From: Mycolicibacterium sp. P9-22
GTDB lineage: Bacteria > Actinomycetota > Actinomycetes > Mycobacteriales > Mycobacteriaceae
NCBI RefSeq assembly: GCF_008329585.1
Contig: NZ_NPKP01000005.1
Coordinates: 186,001-250,000 of the forward strand
DNA length: 64,000 nucleotides
Direction of reading: 5' to 3'
Below the pieces are notes generated by a model, which worked only from the letters and a program-made list of their open reading frames with translations, searched no databases and was not told where the DNA came from. How positions within the stretch are numbered: the stretch's first letter is position 1; every line of letters starts with the position of its first letter. The translations under genes were made by a program, and so were the position numbers. Below, one piece after another: positions 19,401-27,786 of the stretch.

Positions 19401-20096
19401 CGAAGGTTGAGGTCGGCGCTGTGGGGCAGCGAGCGTTCGCTGGAGAGAGTCACCGCGGTCGTCGTTCCTGGACTTGACGAGTCCTTTGCCGTAGCCGTCA
19501 CGCGCCTGATCCTTGTCGGACAGGCAGGGCTACGTCTGCACGAGGAGGTGTTCTTGGCAGGCACACGGTTGAGCCGTCGGCAAGCAGTCGGCGAATCACG
19601 CGCAGAAGAGTTGCTGGAGAAAGCTCTCGACGCCGACCTCCTTGAGCCCGTGCCGACGCAGATCGCCGAGCAACTGACTACCGCGTGGAACGACGATAGG
19701 GCCGATGGACTCCGAGTACGAGTAGCACAGGCTGTCACCGAGCGAGTCGAACGTCGCCAGTTATCCGTCAAGACCCAGTTGGAAAGCCGTCGGGCCGCAG
19801 ACCGCGGGCGGGTGATTGCGATTTTCGACCGGTTCGGCGCGACGCTCGCGTCCGCGTTGGAGGAAGCGGAGGCGATTGAATCCGAACTCGCGCTGTTCGA
19901 CGACGAGCGCAAACAGAGCGAGCGTGATCTACGTCAGATCCGTGCTCGGGTAGATGCTTTAGCAGACGAGCGTAATGAAGAGTTGCGCGCAGTGGATGCG
20001 CGCTACACCGATGTGCAGGGTCGCACCTTCCATGCCGCGGTCTTGTTCGCACTATCGCCAACGGATATCGAGCGAGGGAATTTGAGCATCCGATGA
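16479..20096 (+). CDS. drmD: DISARM SNF2-like helicase DrmD
   Basis: A 1205-residue SF2/SNF2-type helicase, the class 1 signature subunit of DISARM. Motif I (DVGLGKT, about 304-310), motif II DEAH (about 421-424), motif III SATPHNG near 466, and C-terminal helicase motifs FTEYVDT near 688, ATDAAGEGIDLQ near 742 and QRIGRVDRYGQ near 773 are all present. The region after 1000 is coiled-coil rich (ESRRAADRGRV ... ERNEELRAVD). The start is GTG 16479 with no strong ribosome site, so an earlier start cannot be excluded, but none in frame has better support. It is the first gene of the operon; its stop overlaps drmMI by 4 nt. Confidence 0.92.
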   Translation: MDEGTLPRYKFNWSNLPDWLLEALCIGLLDNWQQSGADTALRSVYRARPTDDFVREAWPVLRETWLRRETEERRKALVELQAHRHEPGRFPSIAAEMAYLQTLRNTKTLRRLVLQLFIRYGETAHPSIISPRTTSPSASGESLSIPAPPDLNKRDAAKVQAVTAVPEVGQIVAVRGSNWAVADVHQQSLPRSAHDDAVRQLQHAVTLQSVDDDRLGDELRVVWELEPGRSLRPPQDLPTHIDARKFDPPERLAAFIDALRWGAVTSADVKTVQAPFRSGAKVEPYQLEPLRRALSAPRANLLLADDVGLGKTIEAGMVIQELLLRHRARTVIIVCPAGLCVKWQDEMREKFGLDFRIVNSETMKDARRSHGVHANPFTLFPRIIVSMAWLPGPRAQRQLRDALITKSRGAASRFAFDILVVDEAHHVAPSTPTRTDKAGLRKGYAVDSHRTRAVRDLAERSEHRLFLSATPHNGYTESFTALLEMIDPQRFVRGKVLDEQALRDVAVRRLKKDLPGQFKHREVKALTFCPSEDEAEAYDRLIAFTKRRDKAAKGDEHAARDMATLLLKKRFFSSPVAFGRTIDVYRDTRMRGLAVDFNAEYEEVLGLDSDELEEGRVEQPETQALQQTKIALPPLTDEDKSDLEYLRNWGHSHEARTDSKLKALIDYIDANTKANGAWLNERIVIFTEYVDTLEWIHGILRQRGYEADRMAVIDGSTDSDQRELIRARFNSDPAREKLRILLATDAAGEGIDLQDYCHRLVNYDIPFNPNRLEQRIGRVDRYGQTHDPEIRHFAPDNTETELAKDVELLARVAKKIAQIMADLGSANEIIAPDLQRQFAGINTPTPKAKAEKSPIGEMLAGGHDAGAELTALAQDIATSRETLHLRPANLQRVVDVAFELDRLPPIQEVGSDRTDIPVFQLPALGRSWEQVTRGLTTTLDRENLRPIAFDPQVLAEDSDVVYMHLGSPLLQRATRRLRSALWGSERSLERVTAVVVPGLDESFAVAVTRLILVGQAGLRLHEEVFLAGTRLSRRQAVGESRAEELLEKALDADLLEPVPTQIAEQLTTAWNDDRADGLRVRVAQAVTERVERRQLSVKTQLESRRAADRGRVIAIFDRFGATLASALEEAEAIESELALFDDERKQSERDLRQIRARVDALADERNEELRAVDARYTDVQGRTFHAAVLFALSPTDIERGNLSIR

Positions 20097-23000
20097 CACG
20101 ACCGCGTCGTAATTTGGGTCCAGACTACAGCTGGCTGCGGCAGTTCGACGTTGATGGGCCGTTCTTGTCGTTGCCGGTAGTGAAGGGTTTCTGGCCAAGT
20201 GGGATCGACCGTTTGGGCGATGGCGACGAACGATTGTCCACTTTCAAACAGGGATTCACGGCGTGGTTACGTGCCTACGATCAGCAGTCGCTGGATAAGC
20301 GAGACCAGTACGCCGCGATCGCGAGCGCGTGGGTCGACACTGTTCTCGACGAGCTCGCTGGATGGCGCGGCCTCCGCATTGAAGCCGATGAGCTGCCTCG
20401 AGCGTTCGAGACCCACTCGCCGGGCGAGCAGGTGCGCATTCGGGCCGCAGCTGGGTTGCGTGGACGCGAAGGCGATGAGATTGCGGCGTTGGTGCGGCTG
20501 GTTTCACCGAGCGACGATCTGCGCGGCCCTGGCCTGGACGGGTGGGCTGCAACCGAAATTGACCGTATGGCAGCACTTCTCCGTAAATCTGGCGTGCCAA
20601 TCGGGCTGGTAACCGACGGCCGGTGGTGGGCGATCGTATGGGCCGAGGAAGGCAAGGCGTCTGGCTCTGGGATCGTCGACGCGCTTACCTGGGGTGAGGA
20701 GCCCCTGCTGCGAGATGCGTTCTTGGCGTTGGTCGATCAGCAACGACTCCGTGCGAAGGACGTTGTGCATCGCTTGCCGCAGTTGTTTCAACGCAGCGAA
20801 CTCGAAGCCGAAGAGATTACCGAGGCCCTCGGAACGCAGGTACGGCGGTCGGTCGAGCTTCTTGTACAAGCGTTTTCCGAGGCACGTCTAGGCGCAGCCG
20901 CGAACAGTGGGCCGGACCCACTGGCCGAGACGCCAGACGATGTGTACCAGGCGGCGGTCACCATAATGATGCGTGTTGTGTTCCTGCTGTTTGCTGAGGA
21001 ACGGGGCATGCTGCCGACCGAGCAGTTGTACTGGGACTCGTACGCAATCCGCGGGCTGCTCGACGATCTCAAGCAGCGTGCCGCAGACGGCGAGGAACAT
21101 CTCGACGAGTCTCACGACGTGTGGCATCGGCTGCTGGCAGTCAGTGACGCACTTTATTCTGGTGTCAACTATGACGAGATGCGCATGCCCGCCTATGGGG
21201 GCTCGCTCTTGGACCCGGCGCGATTCCCGTGGTTGACCGCGACTGACCAGCATGGTCTGAGAGTGCAGGTGTCTGACCGGGTGCTGCTGCACGTGCTGGA
21301 GTCGGTGCAGGTGGCGAATGTCGCAGGCGAAGCACGCCGGATCTCGTTCCGGGAGATCGACGTTGAGCAGATCGGCTACATCTACGAAGGTCTGCTTGGG
21401 TACACCTGCGCTCCGGTGACCGACGACATAGTGGTCGGGCTAATCGGCAAGAACGGACAGGAACCAGAAATCGCACTTGCCAAGCTAAACGCCATGCGCG
21501 AAGCCGCTTCCGATACGAAGGAATTCGTAGGCCTACTCATCGCCTGGGTGAAGAAGAACCAACCCTCGGCGGCGATGACGACGGCACCGAAGCTGATCAA
21601 GTTGACGGACGCTCAAATCGACGAGGCGGAATTACGCCGACTTCTCACACCGGTTGCTGGGCACAATCCCGAGCTGCTAGCCGACTTAATCCGATGGGGC
21701 AACGTGATCCGCCGTGATCTTCGCGGTGTTCCATTGGTGGTGCCGACCGGAGGATTAGTAGTGGTAGAGACCCCATCTCGCCGCCACGCCGGAGCGCACT
21801 ACACGCCTCGTTCGTTGGCCGAGGAGGTGGTCAAGCACGCGCTTGAACCAATTGTCTATCATCCCGGTCCGTTGGAGACCAACGATGCCGATACCTGGAA
21901 ACTGAAGTCCAGCACGGCGATTCTCGACCTTAAAGTCGCTGACATCGCTGCAGGTTCGGGGGCGTTCCTGGTTGCGGCCGCAAGATTTCTTGCTAAGCGT
22001 CTCACTGAAGCGTGGACACACGAGGGCATGCTTAGCGCCGCCGAAGTCGCCACCCCAGCGCTAGCCGAAGAACGAGCGATCCGCGAAGTGGTGGCCCGAT
22101 GCCTCTACGGCGCCGACATCAACCCTATGGCTGTTGAGATGTGCAAGCTATCCTTATGGCTTGTTTCACTGGACAAGTCCAAGCCATTCTCCTTTGTCGA
22201 CGACAAGATCCTTTGCGGCAACTCGCTGCTCGGTGTGACGACGCTCGACCAGGTCCGGCATCTGCACATCAATCCGGATCGGAAGCGGAAGTTTCTCCAG
22301 CCCTTCGTCGACGTCGACGCAGTACTCGCCGAAGCGAGTCGATTGCGACGCGAACTTGCCTCGCCAGTCGACGAGGACGATCCGCAGCGATCGACGGCAG
22401 GCAAGGTTCGGCTGCTGCGGCGCGCCGACGGGGTGACCGCTCAGCTACGGCTCATCGCGGATGGCGTCATCGCAGCTGGTTTAGCGCTCGGCGGTAAACC
22501 GGGTGCCGAACTCGAAAACGCCTATAAGGCGCTCGAATGGGCATTGGGTGAGGCCTTCCCGGCCGACGGATCTAACGGTAGCCGAGTGAAACTCGATGCC
22601 ATCCTGGCCAAAGGGCTCACTCCAACTGTCAGCACCGACTACGAGAGATGGCAACCTTTGCACTGGGCAATCGAAGTACCCGACGTCATGCAACGCGGCG
22701 GCTTCGACAGCATCATCGGCAACCCACCCTTCCTTGGAAATCGCCACTGGAGGGCCGCGTTCGGCGGAAATTTTCAGTTATGGGCGGCCCAAATGCTTGA
22801 ATCACACTCCGTTGGGAAGATCGACTTATCGCTCCTCTTTCTTCGTCGAACTTGGGATTTGCTCGCCAGGAGTGGAACACTCGGACTAATTGTTACAAAT
22901 TCTCTGCGCGAGCCAGGATCTCGAAAACTAGGTCTCTCGTGGCTGATAGAACAAGGTGCAACGATCTACGCAGCTCGGTCGACAATGAAATGGCCCACCG

Positions 23001-24124
23001 AGAGTGCAGGTGTACATATCAGCATCGTATGGGTGTCCGACTCGGCCTCTCAGGCGTCGCGCTGGCTTGACGAAGGCCAGGTGGCACAAATAAGTGACGG
23101 GCTCACGGCGGAGGATGACCTCCCTCCACCTACCCCCTTGGACTGGGCCTTCGCCTTCCAGGGAGTGGACAATACGAGGGGCAACACCTTAGTCGTAGAT
23201 GCTGGCTACGATGATCTGCCCGTACTCTTGGGGGAGGCACCCGATGTTTGGCGACCTTATCTGACCGGTGATGACATCACCGGTCAGATTATTGTGCAAC
23301 CCCAGAGGTATTGCCTCGACAGCGAAGACAATAGCTTGGAAACTGTGTGCGCGCGGCGCCCCCATACGAAACGGCATCTGTTGGAAACCGTGCGGCCGGA
23401 ACGCACACCAGAGAAACTCAAATCCTATAGCGGTTTATCCGATCGGTGGTGGCAGATGTGGAGACCACGGACAGATCTTAGGAAGGAACTCAGAGAGTCC
23501 TCTCCGCTCGCCCTTGCTATGCCGGCAGTGTCCAAGTACTCAATGGTGACGCTCATACCTTCGGATTGGGTCGCAACCAACAAAGTCCGAATGATCGCGT
23601 ATCAGGGCCCGTGGTTGCATGCGCTTGTCTTGTCACAGTGGTTCGAGACCTGGGTTTGGAAGTATTCTGGACGTATGGGGTTAGAAATACTCAACTTAGC
23701 CGTGACAGGCGCAATTAGAACTTTCCCAAAGCTTTCACTGGATAACAAGTGGGCGAGCCAATGGATAAGCGACTGGGAGGAATCCCTATTAGCCGCAACA
23801 GCTGAAGGTGATGGTCAAACAGATTTTTGGAATCAGTTTCATGGTAGAGATCCAAGACGAGAAATTGTGAAATGCCGAGATCTGAGGGTCAAGCTTGACG
23901 AACGAATTGCTCTGAGCAATGACCTCCCCGCTTTGCATAGCTCAGAAGTCCGAATAGACGTTGGGCCTCGGTTCGGCTGGGACAGCAGCCAGCGCGTCGC
24001 GGCGGTGGCGGTCTTGCACGCCTTGAATTCAAATCAGGCGCCGGGCCAAAAGCGGGCAACGAAAGCCGCTGCACGGACTGGTCGGCAACGGCTCGAGCAG
24101 GAACCGATGCTGGAGGGCTTTTAG
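20093..24124 (+). CDS. drmMI: DISARM adenine-N6 methyltransferase DrmMI
   Basis: A 1343-residue protein with a Rossmann methyltransferase core: the AdoMet-binding motif I region DIAAGSGAFL at about 616-624 and catalytic motif IV NPPF at about 877-880. This is the gamma-type arrangement of Eco57I/PglX-like N6-adenine methyltransferases. The 600-residue N-terminus is helical. The segment after about 880, encoding the target-recognition part, is visibly richer in A and T than the rest of the gene (22.75-24.0 kb), as if exchanged by recombination. Starts at ATG 20093 inside the drmD stop (ATGA); its TAG stop shares one base with the drmA GTG. In DISARM, host DNA methylation marks self from phage. 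Confidence 0.92.
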   Translation: MTRPRRNLGPDYSWLRQFDVDGPFLSLPVVKGFWPSGIDRLGDGDERLSTFKQGFTAWLRAYDQQSLDKRDQYAAIASAWVDTVLDELAGWRGLRIEADELPRAFETHSPGEQVRIRAAAGLRGREGDEIAALVRLVSPSDDLRGPGLDGWAATEIDRMAALLRKSGVPIGLVTDGRWWAIVWAEEGKASGSGIVDALTWGEEPLLRDAFLALVDQQRLRAKDVVHRLPQLFQRSELEAEEITEALGTQVRRSVELLVQAFSEARLGAAANSGPDPLAETPDDVYQAAVTIMMRVVFLLFAEERGMLPTEQLYWDSYAIRGLLDDLKQRAADGEEHLDESHDVWHRLLAVSDALYSGVNYDEMRMPAYGGSLLDPARFPWLTATDQHGLRVQVSDRVLLHVLESVQVANVAGEARRISFREIDVEQIGYIYEGLLGYTCAPVTDDIVVGLIGKNGQEPEIALAKLNAMREAASDTKEFVGLLIAWVKKNQPSAAMTTAPKLIKLTDAQIDEAELRRLLTPVAGHNPELLADLIRWGNVIRRDLRGVPLVVPTGGLVVVETPSRRHAGAHYTPRSLAEEVVKHALEPIVYHPGPLETNDADTWKLKSSTAILDLKVADIAAGSGAFLVAAARFLAKRLTEAWTHEGMLSAAEVATPALAEERAIREVVARCLYGADINPMAVEMCKLSLWLVSLDKSKPFSFVDDKILCGNSLLGVTTLDQVRHLHINPDRKRKFLQPFVDVDAVLAEASRLRRELASPVDEDDPQRSTAGKVRLLRRADGVTAQLRLIADGVIAAGLALGGKPGAELENAYKALEWALGEAFPADGSNGSRVKLDAILAKGLTPTVSTDYERWQPLHWAIEVPDVMQRGGFDSIIGNPPFLGNRHWRAAFGGNFQLWAAQMLESHSVGKIDLSLLFLRRTWDLLARSGTLGLIVTNSLREPGSRKLGLSWLIEQGATIYAARSTMKWPTESAGVHISIVWVSDSASQASRWLDEGQVAQISDGLTAEDDLPPPTPLDWAFAFQGVDNTRGNTLVVDAGYDDLPVLLGEAPDVWRPYLTGDDITGQIIVQPQRYCLDSEDNSLETVCARRPHTKRHLLETVRPERTPEKLKSYSGLSDRWWQMWRPRTDLRKELRESSPLALAMPAVSKYSMVTLIPSDWVATNKVRMIAYQGPWLHALVLSQWFETWVWKYSGRMGLEILNLAVTGAIRTFPKLSLDNKWASQWISDWEESLLAATAEGDGQTDFWNQFHGRDPRREIVKCRDLRVKLDERIALSNDLPALHSSEVRIDVGPRFGWDSSQRVAAVAVLHALNSNQAPGQKRATKAAARTGRQRLEQEPMLEGF

Positions 24125-27100
24125 TGGGGGGAGTTAGCCGGTCAACAGTCGTCCGCGCCGACCTGTTGAAGCTGATCGAGCGCGAATTGCTCGGCCCTCG
24201 CAACGGCGTTGAGGAAGAGATCAAGGGCACGCCGCGCGCGGCGTATGTGGTCGGTGCGTTGGCTCCAGTGACAGTCGATCCAACGTTGGCGGTGGTCGCT
24301 GAGCGCGAATCAGGCGACCCGCGCGAGACCGGGGTTGCCATCACGGATGTAGACGCCAGGCACCCCGAACAACGCGGAGTATCCGTCAATACCGATGAAG
24401 AACCCGGTGCAGCTGAGGAGGACGAAGAACGTGATGAAGGACCGAAAGGTGCTCTGACACATCCATCGTCGATGGGCTTGCGATTCCAAGTCCCTCTCGA
24501 CTGCGGACTTCTCGCCATTAAGGCATCATGGGGAAGATACGAGTCCTTTCGACGCGAAGACGATGACGGTCGCAAGACGCAATGGTTTCGTCGCATCCCA
24601 GTAGCGAAAATCGCCGAGATCGATGTTCGAGGTCATACGGCCCACACCTCGCTAGAGCCAATCACCTTGGATGACTCCGTAACGCTTCGAGTCGAACTGT
24701 TTCCCCGCGACGATCGCGTAATCGTTGAGATCGCTCTGTCCAATGACAAAGTGACCGACATGAACGCGCCACCTGGCGACTGGCTCTTTCAGACGAAGCT
24801 GAAGGTCGAAGCAAACAGTGGCGAGAGCATCTTCGTCCCCACACGAGATGTCCTTAATGCGGACTACGACGAAAACGATGACGAGCGTCAGCGTCTCGAC
24901 CTTCAGTACCGACACAAACTCGAGTTCGCCGTAGGGCGGACCACCTCGGCGACTTGGTGCGAGCCCAACAACACAGAGGGCCAAGGCATTCGGCGAGCGG
25001 TTAGCGTCGAGACCAACTGGCTCCCGACGGCTGACATCCCACAGACGCGGGCAGGATCCGCGGGTGGGGTCGCAACCTCTATGCGAGAACTAGCCGAACT
25101 CACCCCCGAGGGTACCGACGAAGCATTTGCACCGCTGATCGCCGGATACACGGAGTGGCTTGATGACCAACAGGTCATCGCAGCGGAGCTACCCAAACAC
25201 TTGCAAGAGGCGGCCTCAAACGCGCTCGCGGAAGCCATTCTCGCCGCTGGAAGACTGCGAGAAGGTCTGGAGTATTTGGCTTCTCACCCGCAAGCGATGA
25301 GAGCCTTCAAGTTCATGAATCGCGCGATGCGTGACCAGCGAATCCGCAGCCAGGTCGCGATGCGCCGTGCCGCCGACGATTCCGAAAGTATCGTCGACTC
25401 GCTGTCCGCCATTGAAGCCAAGGGCGACTCAGCGGCCGCGTGGCGACCATTTCAGCTCGCCTTCATACTGTTGCAGATTCCGGCACTGACCGATCCAACA
25501 CATCCATTCCGTAGCGGAGACGCCGCCAATGTCGAGCTGCTGTTCTTCCCCACAGGTGGCGGCAAGACGGAGGCGTACTTAGGGCTCGCTGCCTACACCT
25601 TCGCAATCCGCCGCCTCCAGGGCAAGGTGACTTCCGACGACGGAGCATTAGATGGCAACGACGGGGTTGCCGTGCTCATGCGCTACACACTCCGACTGCT
25701 CACCTCCCAACAGTTCCAACGTGCAGCAGCGCTAATCTGTGCAGCTGAACTGATCAGACAAGAGGATCCATCGACCTGGGGCGATAAGCCATTCACTATC
25801 GGCCTCTGGGTCGGGACCGCCGTCAGTCCAAAACGCTTCGCAGATGCCAAGTCTCAGGTAGAAGAAGCGCGGTCTGACACTAGCAAAACGTTCGGGTTGA
25901 CCGTCCTCCAGCTGCAGAGGTGCCCGTGGTGCGGCACCAAGATCGACCCGAAGCGCGACCTCGAAGTCGACGGCCCCACCGAGCGTATCAACGTGTATTG
26001 CGGCGAACGCCATGGAGAATGCCCATTCAGCAGCGAGGGCGATGCCTCCGGAGCCCTCCCAATTCTGACTGTCGACGACGAGATATACCGCAATCCACCA
26101 ACATTCCTGCTTGCTACGGTCGATAAGTTCGCTAGGCTTGCGCGGGAGGGGCCAGCTGCCAGCCTGTTCGGCTATGTAAGCGAGTGGTGCCCGCGACACG
26201 GGTACCGCCACCCGGACAGCGTGGGCTCCTGCAAGGGGAAATCACACAACGCGATCGCAGGCGGCCGCCAAGGCTACCCCAAAGTCACGATTCAACCCGC
26301 CGATCGACTACGCCCACCAGATCTCATCATTCAGGACGAGCTACACCTCATCACCGGCTCCCTGGGTACCTCGGTAGCACTGTTCGAGAACACTGTTGAT
26401 TTGCTTTGCTCCTACCGAAATCAAGGCGACGCAGTTCGACCTCTAATAGTTGCCTCCACCGCCACCGTCCGCAACGCCGAGAATCAAGTGAGAGCGTTGT
26501 ACGGGCGCGGAGTCGCCATGTTCCCCCCGCAGGTGCTAGACGTGCGCGACACCTACTTCTCGACAGAGGTACCCGTCACAGATGTCGCGCCCGGCAGGAA
26601 GTACGTCGGGATATGCGCCCACGGAATTCGGTTGACGCTGGCTGAGATTCGCGTGTCAGAGATCTTGTTGCTCGCCGGCCAGCAGCTACTCAACGACTCC
26701 GGAGAAGCAGCTGACCCGTACATGACCACAGTTGCGTACTTCTCAGCCACTCGCGAACTCGCAGGTATGCGCCGCTATCTCGACGACGATGTCACGACCC
26801 GCGTGACAGGTAAGACCGAGCCATTCCCACGACGCACCAGCGACCTGGAAAGACTGGAGATCGGTGAGCTGACTTCACGAATCTCTGCCGAGGACATCTC
26901 AGCTACCCTCGACAGGCTCTCGCTACCCTTCACGGAGCGGTGGAGCACCCAGGGCCGCAAGAATCTGCGGGACGCACGTGAAGCCGCTCGAAAGGCCGGG
27001 AAAACGCTCCCAGAGTGGGGAACCAAACCGTATGACTTCGTCCTGGCGACGTCAATGCTTCAAGTCGGTGTGGACGTGCCTCGTCTTGGCCTCATGCTGG

Positions 27101-27786
27101 TTGTCGGTCAACCGAAGAACACCGCCGAGTACATCCAAGCCTCCTCACGAGTCGGTCGCGACCCGTCGAAGCCAGGGTTGGTCGCGGCCTTGTTTAACTG
27201 GGCCAGACCCCGCGACATGGCCCACTTCGAGCAGTTTCAGCATTATCACGAGACTTTCTACGCTCAAGTCGAAGCACTCAGTGTGACGCCCTACTCCGAC
27301 ACCGCAATGGAGCGCGGGTTGATGGGCGTACTCGTCAGTCTTGCCCGCGCCGTACATGCATCGGTCGGCAATGGGCTGTCGCCCGAGGACAGCGCCGGGA
27401 AAATCCTCGACACGATGGCATCCGTCGAAGCATTGATAGACCAGTTAATGGCACGAGCCATCCCTGCCGCGGAAGACCAGGCGGCCGCGGAACGTATGCG
27501 ACTCAAGCTTATTCAGCGGCGAGACCGCTGGTATGGCAAAGCGGAAGAGACGAAAGGGGCACTGTACTACGAGCGCGTCCCGCAAAACACCGTCGCGTGG
27601 CCTCTACTTATCAGTCCTGAATCATCCCTGACGAAACCCGCTGATCAAGTTTTCATTGTCGCCAACTCAATGCGCGAGGTACAGCCCGAGCTCAACCTGC
27701 TAGTGAGCCCGACCCCCGAAAATCTGGCATTCAAAGAAAAGCCTTCCTTCCCTCAGTGGGACGTACCCGTCGAAAGCAAGAAGTGA
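24124..27786 (+). CDS. drmA: DISARM helicase DrmA
   Basis: A 1220-residue DEAD/DEAH-like helicase. The N-terminal 460 residues carry an acidic stretch near 100-108 and no known domain. Motif I FFPTGGGKTEAY lies at about 474-482, motif II DELHL near 737, a cysteine set CPWCG near 600 with a second Cys pair further on that could bind zinc, and conserved C-terminal helicase motifs ATSMLQVGVDVPRL near 977 and QASSRVGR near 1005. DrmA with DrmB forms the DISARM core that engages phage DNA. It starts at GTG 24124 (1-nt overlap with drmMI) and its stop overlaps drmB by 4 nt. Confidence 0.93.
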   Translation: MGGVSRSTVVRADLLKLIERELLGPRNGVEEEIKGTPRAAYVVGALAPVTVDPTLAVVAERESGDPRETGVAITDVDARHPEQRGVSVNTDEEPGAAEEDEERDEGPKGALTHPSSMGLRFQVPLDCGLLAIKASWGRYESFRREDDDGRKTQWFRRIPVAKIAEIDVRGHTAHTSLEPITLDDSVTLRVELFPRDDRVIVEIALSNDKVTDMNAPPGDWLFQTKLKVEANSGESIFVPTRDVLNADYDENDDERQRLDLQYRHKLEFAVGRTTSATWCEPNNTEGQGIRRAVSVETNWLPTADIPQTRAGSAGGVATSMRELAELTPEGTDEAFAPLIAGYTEWLDDQQVIAAELPKHLQEAASNALAEAILAAGRLREGLEYLASHPQAMRAFKFMNRAMRDQRIRSQVAMRRAADDSESIVDSLSAIEAKGDSAAAWRPFQLAFILLQIPALTDPTHPFRSGDAANVELLFFPTGGGKTEAYLGLAAYTFAIRRLQGKVTSDDGALDGNDGVAVLMRYTLRLLTSQQFQRAAALICAAELIRQEDPSTWGDKPFTIGLWVGTAVSPKRFADAKSQVEEARSDTSKTFGLTVLQLQRCPWCGTKIDPKRDLEVDGPTERINVYCGERHGECPFSSEGDASGALPILTVDDEIYRNPPTFLLATVDKFARLAREGPAASLFGYVSEWCPRHGYRHPDSVGSCKGKSHNAIAGGRQGYPKVTIQPADRLRPPDLIIQDELHLITGSLGTSVALFENTVDLLCSYRNQGDAVRPLIVASTATVRNAENQVRALYGRGVAMFPPQVLDVRDTYFSTEVPVTDVAPGRKYVGICAHGIRLTLAEIRVSEILLLAGQQLLNDSGEAADPYMTTVAYFSATRELAGMRRYLDDDVTTRVTGKTEPFPRRTSDLERLEIGELTSRISAEDISATLDRLSLPFTERWSTQGRKNLRDAREAARKAGKTLPEWGTKPYDFVLATSMLQVGVDVPRLGLMLVVGQPKNTAEYIQASSRVGRDPSKPGLVAALFNWARPRDMAHFEQFQHYHETFYAQVEALSVTPYSDTAMERGLMGVLVSLARAVHASVGNGLSPEDSAGKILDTMASVEALIDQLMARAIPAAEDQAAAERMRLKLIQRRDRWYGKAEETKGALYYERVPQNTVAWPLLISPESSLTKPADQVFIVANSMREVQPELNLLVSPTPENLAFKEKPSFPQWDVPVESKK

